From positions 7,589,501 through 7,653,500 of the forward strand of contig JALGPY010000005.1 of assembly GCA_023055425.1 (NCBI GenBank): a stretch of DNA of 64,000 bases, in the 5' to 3' direction. How positions within the stretch are numbered: the stretch's first letter is position 1; the number at the start of each line of letters is the position of its first letter. The DNA comes from Linanthus parryae (taxonomy: Eukaryota; Streptophyta; Magnoliopsida; Ericales; Polemoniaceae). Positions 50,531 through 60,329 of the stretch are shown here, piece by piece. The notes beneath the pieces were generated by a model that saw nothing but the letters and a program-made list of their open reading frames with translations, was not told the DNA's origin and did not search any database. The position numbers and the translations under genes were made by a program.

Positions 50531-52296
50531 ATTTTAGGGCAACTTTTAGATAATCAGCTTGCTCTCTCTAGGGCCTCTCCCCTCTGCTCCATGAGCCATC
50601 GTTTCTACTTGATCTCAAGCTCCCTATCACCACCCCTCCGCCGCCCTCTCTCCGGCCTTTGAAGTTCTCAATCTCCCTTGGCAGCGCTGCAGCCAATAGA
50701 GGCTGCAGTCATCCACCATCCCTACTTTGTTTATTTCGTTTAATTTACTCTAGCACCCTATCTAGCTTATCTCTTATCTCTTATCTCTAATCTCCTCTCA
50801 CAAACTCTAATCTCTCTTCATCATAGTCTACAACCTACTAACACTATCTCTCTGCAGGTGATCAAGATCTCCAAGATCTCTAGGAGGAGCCTTGCTCACG
50901 CTACACCTCTCCTGTCTGCAGCACTTGCAGTCATCATTCATCTCTCTTAACATGCATTGGCCTAATATTCTTTTTGTTCTCATCTCTATTTGTTTATGCT
51001 CTTACTGATTTGCTTATATCTTCTGCAGGAATAGTTGTTTCTAGTTCACGCCTAAGTTTCCTCTTGTAGTGGCCTCATATCCAGTCTCACCTTCTTTGCT
51101 CTTCCCACTGTAACCCCTCTCACCTTCATTATGTCCAAACCCTACCAATACGACACCAGTAGCCCCCCATCAAACAATTCCATGGAGGAAAGGCTTGATG
51201 AAAGGGGTTCTGTGCTTTCATTGGATCCCTCCAGAGCTTTCACATTCAGAGAAGTCTTGAAAAACACGTTGTTCGCCAAATTTGTGGGAAAGAACACTCT
51301 TTCACCTGCAGTCATGCAAAAGGCCATTAGTAAAGCATGGAAAACTTATGGTTCGGTCTGGATTGAAAAGAAGGGTGACTTTTATCTTTTTCACTTTCAA
51401 AATCCAAAAGATAAAGAGTTTTTTTTAAATGAATCTTTAGTCTCTATTCATGGTCTTTCACTAGTTTTCAAGGAGAGGCTCAACAATCAAGCCCTCTCTG
51501 AAATTGATTTCACCAAAGCTGATGTCTGGTTTCAAGTGCCTAATATTTCGTTGGAAGGTTTTGATTTTGAAACTGCAGAAAAAATGGGGAATTTAGTTGG
51601 GGATTTAGTGGTTGTTGATTGGTCTTTCCACAGAGTTAGAAGCATGCAAGGATTGAGAATTAAATCCAGAGTGGCTCTGGATCAGGCTCTTACACCTGGT
51701 GCTTATCTTAATGTTCCTGGGGAAAGTGAGTTCAAATGGGTCTTTTTTAGCTATGAAAGAATTTTCAAAATTTGCTATCGTTGTGGATGTGTTGGGCATG
51801 ACAATAGACACTGTACTACTAACCTGGTGGCTGTGTTGGAGAGCCTGGAAGCCAGATACTTGCAATCCCACCATCTCTCTGCCTACCCCTTCCACGTTAA
51901 CCCTCACAGAAAAATGTTCACTCACCTCCTGAAGTTTCACTCCAAGCACGGCCCTCACCGCACCATGAAATTTGATACAAGTGTCACCCCTGTTTACACC
52001 TTTCAGGAACTCTCCATCTCCCATGACCCGAACCAAGGCCCCCCCCTACCATCACAACAACCTTCTGTGGAACACTCACCCTCTTCAAATGACTCTGATG
52101 CTTTCTTTACCCCACCCTCCAACCCTGAAACTGCACCCTCCAATCAAACTTCTCTAATGAACGCCACCTCTGCTTTTATACAGAGCTATTTCCCTAACAT
52201 TCACCAATTAATCCAACAGTCTCAGGCGTTCCTTCTTCCACAACACATCCCTTCCTCTTCCATGCCAATTCATGCACTGGTTCCAGAAGCAGTTAT

Positions 52297-54978
52297 TGTA
52301 ACAACCCGGATCCTACGGTTCCTGCTAGCGCAACTTAACGATAATCCAAATAATACCTTATTGAAATAAAAGGAGGAAACCTCCAACATTTTTGTACAGA
52401 AATAATAAAACAATGTTTGAAATCCAAAGGAAATAACTACTAAAATAAGTGTTCTAGTCAATCCTACTCTTTGACTTGTGCGCGCGTTCCACCCCAGCTA
52501 GCTTAGTCAAACCTGCGGTTTTAAAATAGCAAAAGCCGACGCAGCAAAACATTTTATCAGTAAAAACTGAGTAAGATTATACCACAACACGTAAAGACAG
52601 AGTTTTTGGCTAACACGAGAATATACACCGTAAAAATAAGCAGTAACCACAATTTTATTCTTTTATTTGGTTGAGGCATAACACGAGCCCCAACAGGTAC
52701 GGTGTGGACAGAGAGGTCACGATGGAATAGTAATAAGAGGGTACTTCTACGGGATATCACAGTCCATCCCGATTCTCCCTAAAGAACTAGTGAGACCTTA
52801 AGTGTCGACACCCCTATACAGTCGTGACCTAAACTTGTATAGGTAGTACTCCTAGCTTTCACAATAAATAAGAGGGTACAATGCCCTAGGGAAATCACAC
52901 ATAGGTGTTCCCGGCCGTTGGCCTTCACGCGCATCCTCTGTACACCGTTCCCAATTCTATTATCGTACATTTATTGTTCAAGAAACCACGGGAGTAATAA
53001 ACCACAATTTTGAATAGTGACCACATGCTTCTCAAATCGTTCGTAAGAAAGCGTTAAAAGAATCCAAAGTATTGTAATGCAAAAATTGAATTTGAAGTTT
53101 GAGATAACGCACACGAAACAACACATTTTGATAGTTAAAGATGTTGTGCATATAACTTACCTGATAATGGAGAGAGATTCACACACAAGCAAGCACGCAA
53201 CTAGTAGTAGGGGTCCTCAACAAATTCGTCTCCTACGAATTCTGAATCTACAATAATCAAACAGTCCTACGTTAACACGAATTCGCCACACGACAATTTA
53301 CAATTAGAGGCCCTATATGAATACAAGTGTAACCCCCAAGTAATCCCCCAAACGAATTATATTTTACGAGCTATAAGCTTCACGTCTATAATATACATTC
53401 AATAAGACACTAGTTGTGTATAACTATAAGAGAGTTGAAATAAAGAAAGCTTTATTTAATAAAAAAAAAATGGGTAGTCATTATTTAACAAGTAGATTAT
53501 TTGAGGCACATTTTTATTAAAATGAAAAGCTCGACTATTTTTATATTAAAAGCTATATAAACGAAAAGCATTGGGGCTTAATAACAAGACCTCGTTTCCA
53601 ATATACACAAGACGAGGCTATTTAGTTGACAAGGAAACAATAGTAAAATTATTATACTTAGTTATATTAATAAAACGCTATTTTAATTTAATTACAAAGT
53701 CGCATATATACGTTTTTAGAAAAAGATTGTTAAGAAACTTTATTAATATAAGAAATACTAGTTTTCATAAAACGCTACAAATTATTATATCTAAAACATT
53801 AATTTCAGAAAATTGGTTATGAGTTTTATTTAAAATAATGTTCATGACAATTTATAACAAAGTGGAATAAAACCACAAACTACACCTAAGTATACTAGTC
53901 ACAACAAAACAGATTGTAAGAGGCGAAAACTCCCCCTTTAGATTCAGCATACACAAACACCTCCCCACAAGTTTGTGAAATGACACTTTCATTTTGTCAT
54001 CTTCCCCAATTCAATACAACAACAAAACCCACACTTTCTTTAACAAAAACCAATGTTCTAAACTTGAAATCAAGTATGGTTTTGAACAAACTAAACTAGG
54101 AAGGTGGAAGATGAGGATTGAAGCAACAAACAAGGCATAGTCAAAAGTGTTACCAATTGATTGGGATGGAGGCGGAAAAAGGGCGGCGGGGACGATGGAG
54201 TCGACGGAATCAATCTGCCGCTGCTGCGGCTGGGCTTCGGCCCTCTGGCTCGCCGGCGAGGGAGGACGACGGCGAAGGGAAGCGGAGGGGGACGGACGGC
54301 GGAGCTGGGTTCGCCGCAGAGGGGCGACGGCGTCGGGTTTTCTCCGCCGGACCTGGGTTCGGCTTTTTTTGCCGGGCTTGGGTTCGGCGGTGGTGGGTTC
54401 GGCACCGCACACAGAGAGGGGTGGAGCGAGAGCGAGATTGAGAGGGAGAGCAACAGAGGGAGAGAGTGAGAGAGAGGCAGAGAGTGAGTAAGATGTTTGG
54501 GTTTGAAACCCGATCGGAAATCAAGCGGGGGATTTTCCGGGTTTGATTTCGGAAAGTCAATAGCGAAATTGATGACAAAGATTTGGGGGTTCGATCCATG
54601 GCGTGATTGAGGGGTGAATCGGGACTGAATTCGAACAAGGAGGAGATCAAGTCTCCATTGCCGTGAGTTTTGGTGTCGCCGGAAAATCAGGAGGTGAAGT
54701 CCTCCTGTGAAATGGAAATTGAAGGAGATGATGGAGGATGGATTGGGTGTGGCAGGGTGTACGGGTAGCGCGGTGGTTCGCTACGTAATAAAAATAAAAG
54801 TCACACTTTTGGTCACGCTATAAACATTACACGACCCGCTACACTTCACCCACTAATTTACGCATATTAACTATAAAAAAGTTGTCATCTAAAAAAAAAA
54901 TACTTTTTGATAAAAAAAAAAGTTGAGAACAATAACAATAATAATAATAATAGTAATAGTAATAATAATAATAATGCA

Positions 54979-55020
<42 letters not shown>

Positions 55021-55052
55021 GTAGTAGTAACAACGACAACAACAACAACAAC

Positions 55053-55140
<88 letters not shown>

Positions 55141-55248
55141 TGAAAACAAACTATTTAGTAAAGGAAAGTACTTTTATAAATCTCAAACAGTGGCCCCGAA
55201 AATTCGTTAAACTCCCAAAATACCCCCGAAAAATATCGGGGTATTACA
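52297..55248 (-). repeat. 3' LTR (about 2.95 kb) of the palindromic element
   Basis: On the minus strand it starts TGTAATACCCCGATAT and ends GGGTTGTTACA, with TG...CA ends. It includes a GC-rich 0.6-kb segment (54100-54700), an AAT-type microsatellite block (54922-55139) and AT-rich parts. The segment 52297-52836 is the part repeated twice at 58330-59394. Frames inside it (for example 54011-54650 minus and 53571-53822 plus) have biased composition and no known domains; I do not regard them as genes. Confidence 0.75.
54922..55139. repeat. Compound AAT/ACA triplet microsatellite
   Basis: AAT repeats are broken by AGT and ACAACG/ACAACA segments around 55018-55056. It lies inside the long LTR near its start. 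Confidence 0.95.
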
Positions 55249-55559
55249 TCACATCTCCCTTAAAACAAAGCTTCGTCCCCGAAGCTTAAAGTAAAACGAA
55301 TCTTCCCATGCGAGTATAAATTAGACATCCAAATTAAAGCGTAAATCAACTCTGCCCGTGCAAGCATAAATCACATCGCCCAAGCATAAACCAAATCACT
55401 CAATGAAATTATAAATCAAATCTCCCCAATGCAAGTATGCAGTTCTAATGTGCACATATAACAAGACAATGCAGGTAATTAAATGCAGGGCTGTTAAATC
55501 ACATCTCCCTTAAAAGGAGTGACGTCCCCGTCACTCGACTCACAGTTGTTCGAAAAGGT

Positions 55560-57420
55560 GTGGGTGAGGGAGAGATCAAGTTCGGCAGGCTCGCAAACAA
55601 GGATATGACTCGGGTCAGGAAAATAAGCTTTGAGTTGGGACATGGAAAACGTTATGGAGCCTTCCCAATACAAACGCTGAAGGATATGATGACGTCAGCA
55701 CATGTGTGAACGTTACTACTGAAGGATGATAATTTGAAAACTAAAACGATGCATTCAAGCATGGGCTAGGATGTGTTTCAATGCAAAGAAAACTGGCAAG
55801 GTGATCGCTTATGCTTCTAGGCAACAAAAGTCTTATGAAAAGAATTGCCCTGCTCATGATTTGGAGTTGGCAGTCTTCGTGTTTGCAATGAAGATCAGGA
55901 GACATTATATCGAAGGTACAAATTGCGAAAATATAGATATCAGAAGAGCTCGAAGTACATACTAACGCATAAGGAGTTGAATATGCGACAAGGAAGTTTT
56001 GCTAGAGTTAGTGAAAGGCTACGACATTAATATCCAATACCACGAAAGAAAAGCAACTGTAGTAGCGGATGCATTGAGTTGGAATACGAATTATACGGTA
56101 AAATCAATGTGGGTTTTGCCAATTAAGCTTTGCGAAGAGTTTCGAAGGCTAGAGATTGAAATATGTACGAAGGGAACCACGAGTAATTTAACGATGGTAC
56201 CGGAAATCTTCGTAGAGACAAAGGAATCACAGAAAGAAGACGTTTTGATATAAATGATCAAGGAGAGAATCAACAAAGTCGAAGCACTAGATTTCAAAGT
56301 GGATGCAAATGGTAGAGTGAAATTCAAGGGAAAATAGTGTGGGCCAATGAAAATCGCGGAAGTAAAGGAAAGATTATGAAGGAAGCACATAACACACCAT
56401 AGTCGGTACATCCAGAAATAGGCAAGTTATACAAGGATTTGGAAAAGTACTTCTAGTGGATGGGTATGAAGAAGGAAATAGCTGATTTTGTCAAAAGGGT
56501 CTTTCGGTGTTTGTCTTGTCAAAAGGTCAAAATCGTGCATAAGAGACTAGGTGGGATGTTGTAACCAGTGGAGATACCGGTATGGAAATGATATTCTATC
56601 TCAATGGATTTTGTTACAACTTTACCTGTTTCGACGGATGGGATGAACCAGATTGGATGGTAGTCGATTGAGTGGAAAAGACGGCAGGATGCATTCTCGT
56701 GAAGGACACGTGTAACATGGAAAGAAGGTGGACGCATACATCAAGGATGTGGCAAGACTATACAGAATACTTGGCTCGAACATTTCAGATAGAGATTCAA
56801 ACTTCATATCACATTCAGGAAGGAGTTACAAAAGAACATGGGTACCGAGCTAAGGTTGAGCAGAACATTTCACCCAGATACGAATTGAAAGACTAAAAGG
56901 ACGATTCAGACGTTGGAAGACATGCTAAGAGCTAGCATTTTGGAACTTTGGAGGTTCGTGGATGGGCAAGTTACCACTAATCGATTTTTTTCTTATAACA
57001 AGAGCTACCATGATAGCTTAAGGATGGCATTCTATGAAGAAATGCACGATAGGAAGTGTAGGACATTACCGTGTTGGCGCGGCAAAAGCGAAACGATTAT
57101 TCTTGGAAAACAAATGGTCGAGGACTCGACAAACTAGATTCAGATGATTCAGCAAGGAATAGAGGCAGTCCGTGATCGACAAGATACTTCAGAGGATTTC
57201 AAGAAAAGGTCATTGGAGTTCAAGAATGGCGACAAAGTGTTCATGGTGGTTTCACCTACAAAAGGGTTATTTGTTTTAAACGGAAAGGAAAACTGAGTTC
57301 CAGATTTATCGGACCACGCGAAGTACTGGATCGTATAGGAGAGATTGCATAAATCTTCACATATGAGAGGATGGTCAAGGCTGGCACGATTTGGATTTTG
57401 GGTTCACTGGTTATACCTCT
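55560..57420 (+). pseudogene. Degenerate gypsy pol (RNase H, integrase) in the opposite orientation
   Basis: Plus-strand frames give [20 protein letters not shown] and [20 protein letters not shown] (RNase H, 55771-55965). LELVKGYDINIQYHERKATV and VADALS follow (55999-56090). Integrase-like pieces come next: a zinc-binding FRCLSCQKVK segment (near 56503), WQDYTEYLARTFQ (56746) and later text to 57360. Stops and shifts abound. The order is that of chromovirus-type gypsy elements. Since the surrounding LTRs belong to a minus-strand element, this is a separate, older insertion or an inversion. Confidence 0.65.
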
Positions 57421-57489
57421 ATAGGATAACCGATCACATTTCGGGTCTATGGAATCTAACTTTTGGTTGGAACACTCTATGGTTGCTTC

Positions 57490-57537
<48 letters not shown>
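57490..57537. repeat. Poly(T) tract (~48 T)
   Basis: A homopolymer interrupting the tail of the gypsy debris. It could be the reversed tail of a retroposed sequence. Flanking bases show no obvious duplication. Confidence 0.9.
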
Positions 57538-57539
<2 letters not shown>

Positions 57540-57540
<1 letters not shown>

Positions 57541-58315
57541 AAGCCAGTCCGTACTTAAGATGATGTCTAGGGTACCAAGATCGGAAAGAATCAGATTAGA
57601 AGGTATCTTGGCTCATAAGACTTCTAGGTTGACTTCAAGGTATACGGTATTGCAAGGTATGACTTCTCCACTAAGGGCAAGGATGACGATAGATATTCGG
57701 GGTAGGAGTTGGTAAGTCTGTCTTCTTTAGTAAGGTAGATGATATGAAGGAAAGAGTCTATTCCAGTCCACATACATGCACCACATAAGTTTTAAAACAA
57801 TAAACATTTATTGATCCACCCATCAAATAATCCACATGGAGGTTTAAATGATAGAAGAAGCAACTCAATCCCAAAAGTAATTATCAAAACACAAAGTAAG
57901 CTAAGCGTTCACTCTCGTGATAAAACAATGCAATAAACTGTGACCTTAAGGGTGGGATGGGCGTGGATCTACTCCTCATCATCAGTGGTGTACATGAAAC
58001 TCGATATCATTAGCGTCAATCTTAATACTCGACGGAAATAAACTCAAATAAAGCATGTAACATGGATAACTAACAAATTAACAAGTTGCATCAACATAGC
58101 AATTTATCTATTCTTAACGAACATGGATTCTCAAATAAGCATAAAACACATAGAAAATTTAAACAACGATTAAGCTAACCCACATCCCCGGCTTGTTTAG
58201 TTTTATTTCCGGTTTTAATTGTCCTATGTCCATTTTAAATTTTGAAAAAGTTCTCAATTATAATTAATCTTTGTTTACAGGAAATCGAAAAGTCGCACTA
58301 GCGTTGGAACCGTCG
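57540..58315. other. Internal leader region of the LTR element; no gene
   Basis: From 57960 to 58315 is the sequence next to the primer site, expected to be untranslated leader of the minus-strand element. 57540-57760 resembles the 3' part of a gypsy coding region in the plus orientation but is too short to classify. Confidence 0.4.
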
Positions 58316-58327
58316 GCTCTGATACCA
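58316..58327 (-). other. Primer binding site
   Basis: On the minus strand TGGTATCAGAGC, complementary to the 3' end of initiator-Met tRNA, two bases (GA) from the LTR end GTTGTTATA. Confidence 0.8.
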
Positions 58328-58329
58328 TC

Positions 58330-59394
58330 TATAACAACCCGGATCCTACGGTTCCTGCTAGCGCGACTTAACGATAATCCAAATAATACTTTATTGAAAT
58401 AAAAGGAGGAAACCTCCAACATTTTTGTACAGAAATAATAAAACAATGTTTGAAATCCAAAAGAAATAACTACTAAAATAAGTGTTCTAGTCAATCCTAC
58501 TCTTTGACTTGTGCGCGCGTTCCACCCCAGCTAGCTTAGTCAACCTGCGGTTTTAAAATAGCAAAAGCCGACGCAGCAAAACATTTTATCAGTAAAAACT
58601 GAGTAAGATTATACCACAACACATAAAGACAGAGTTTTTGGCTAACACGAGAATATACACCGTAAAAATAAGCAGTAACCACAATTTTATTCTTTTATTT
58701 GGTTGAGGCATAACACGAGCCCCAACAGGTACGGTGTGGACAGAGAGGTCACGATGGAATAATAATAAAGTAGGGTACTTCTACGGGATATCACAGTCCA
58801 TCCCGATTCTCCCTAAAGAACTAGTGAGACCTTAAGTGTCGACACCCCTATACATGTTTAGGTCATGACTGTATAGGGGTGTCGACACTTAAGGTCTCAC
58901 TAGTTCTTTAGGGAGAATCGGGATGGACTGTGATATCCCGTAGAAGTACCCTACTTTATTATTATTCCATCGTGACCTCTCTGTCCACACCGTACCTGTT
59001 GGGGCTCGTGTTATGCCTCAACCAAATAAAAGAATAAAATTGTGGTTACTGCTTATTTTTACGGTGTATATTCTCGTGTTAGCCAAAAACTCTGTCTTTA
59101 CGTGTTGTGGTATAATCTTACTCAGTTTTTACTGATAAAATGTTTTGCTGCGTCGGCTTTTGCTATTTTAAAACCGCAGGTTGACTAAGCTAGCTGGGGT
59201 GGAACGCGCGCACAAGTCAAAGAGTAGGATTGACTAGAACACTTATTTTAGTAGTTATTTCTTTTGGATTTCAAACATTGTTTTATTATTTCTGTACAAA
59301 AATGTTGGAGGTTTCCTCCTTTTATTTCAATAAAGTATTATTTGGATTATCGTTAAGTCGCGCTAGCAGGAACCGTAGGATCCGGGTTGTTATA
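58330..59394. repeat. ~1.06 kb LTR palindrome
   Basis: Left arm 58330-58854 and right arm 58855-59394 are near-perfect inverted copies. The junction reads CCTATACA / TGTTTAGGTC. The right arm extends about 15-20 bases further into the LTR than the left. Both arms share features that distinguish them from the 3' LTR (AATAATAATAAAGTAGGG instead of AATAGTAATAAGAGGG; terminal TATA instead of TGTA). The right arm therefore derives from the 5' LTR. Confidence 0.88.
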
Positions 59395-60329
59395 GTTATG
59401 GCGGATACTCTCTCTCACCCATCCCAACCGTCCATAATCAATGGTGGTTCATGTCCCCAGTCCAAGGCATCCCAACCGTCTCAAATGAATGAGGGTACAA
59501 GTTCAGAAATGGTTTCTAACTCATTCAATAGAGCCATGCACCCACTTTTTGAAACGGGGGATTCTTTAATTCATGATTTGAAAAGCCTCCCCCCTATTTC
59601 CACTATAAAACCCTCCGACCAATCAACAAGGACCCCTTTTCAGCAACTGCCACCCAAAACTTTATCTCTCTCTTGTCCCAGCCCTCATCTCCTCCAAACA
59701 CACAACTCCCAAATGAGGCAATTACCCACCACCTATAAAATGCTCTCTTCCCGCTCTGGTTTCTCAATCAGAGCGCCTGATTTCACCCCCACAAACACTT
59801 CGGAAGCAGACACTGACTTGGAACAAAGAAAGAGAGAAGTGGTTGATATTGACAAAATGCTCAAAGAAGTTAGCCCTTCGATTCCAAAGAAGACCAGAGG
59901 GAGAAGAGGAGACACCAAAAAGGAGAAAGAAATCATGCCAAAGAAGGAGAGTAAGAAAGGATTGGGAAAAACTATGGCCAAAGGAAAGGACAAGCTTGTC
60001 AACAAGCCAAGAGGAGCCTTGCAAATTCCGGCGTTGAAAAGGGTGGCGAAGAAGAGGGAAGTGCCAGTGGCCTCGATGGTGGATAGCAAAGGGAAAGGCA
60101 AGAAGCAGAAAATCACTACCAGTTTGGAGGCTCAAAAAGGTATCAAAAGAAATTTTTATGATTTACTTCAGTCTCTTAATTTTAATCCGTTCTCCAAACA
60201 GTTTTTCAACTTCAAGTTTAAGAAACGTTCTAGATCTCTGGGAGATAATGGTCCTTCTCTTCTGCATCCCAACAAAAAACTCTGTTCTGGGTTTAGGGTG
60301 GTTGTCCCAAAACAACCCCCAAGAGAGCC

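Larger units (their letters stand above)
52292..59399 (-). mobile_element. LTR retrotransposon with palindromic (inverted) terminal LTR
   Basis: The insertion is 52297-59394, flanked by exact 5-bp duplications GTTAT (52292-52296, 59395-59399). It is a minus-strand element: primer site TGGTATCAGAGC (58316-58327) next to a 5' LTR portion at 58330-58854, and a 3' LTR at 52297-55248 preceded by the purine tract AAGGGAGATGTGA. The 5' LTR is truncated to its last ~525 bases and joined to an inverted copy (58855-59394). Both outer ends are therefore LTR 3' ends (TGTAACAACCCGG left, CCGGGTTGTTATA right). The interior lacks its own coding genes in the minus orientation and contains plus-strand gypsy debris. 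Confidence 0.85.

Noticed and set aside
53571..53822. 83-residue open frame in an AT-rich stretch
   Set aside because: It is AT-rich, Ile- and Lys-dominated, lies inside an LTR, and has no similarity I recognise.
54011..54650. Several GC-rich overlapping frames on both strands
   Set aside because: They lie inside the 2.95-kb LTR, have Arg/Pro/Ser-rich composition explained by GC content, and no frame shows a known domain.
54839..55149. Open frames encoding poly-Tyr, poly-Asn, poly-Leu or poly-Ile
   Set aside because: They are translations of the AAT-type microsatellite in all frames. There is no codon bias or domain.
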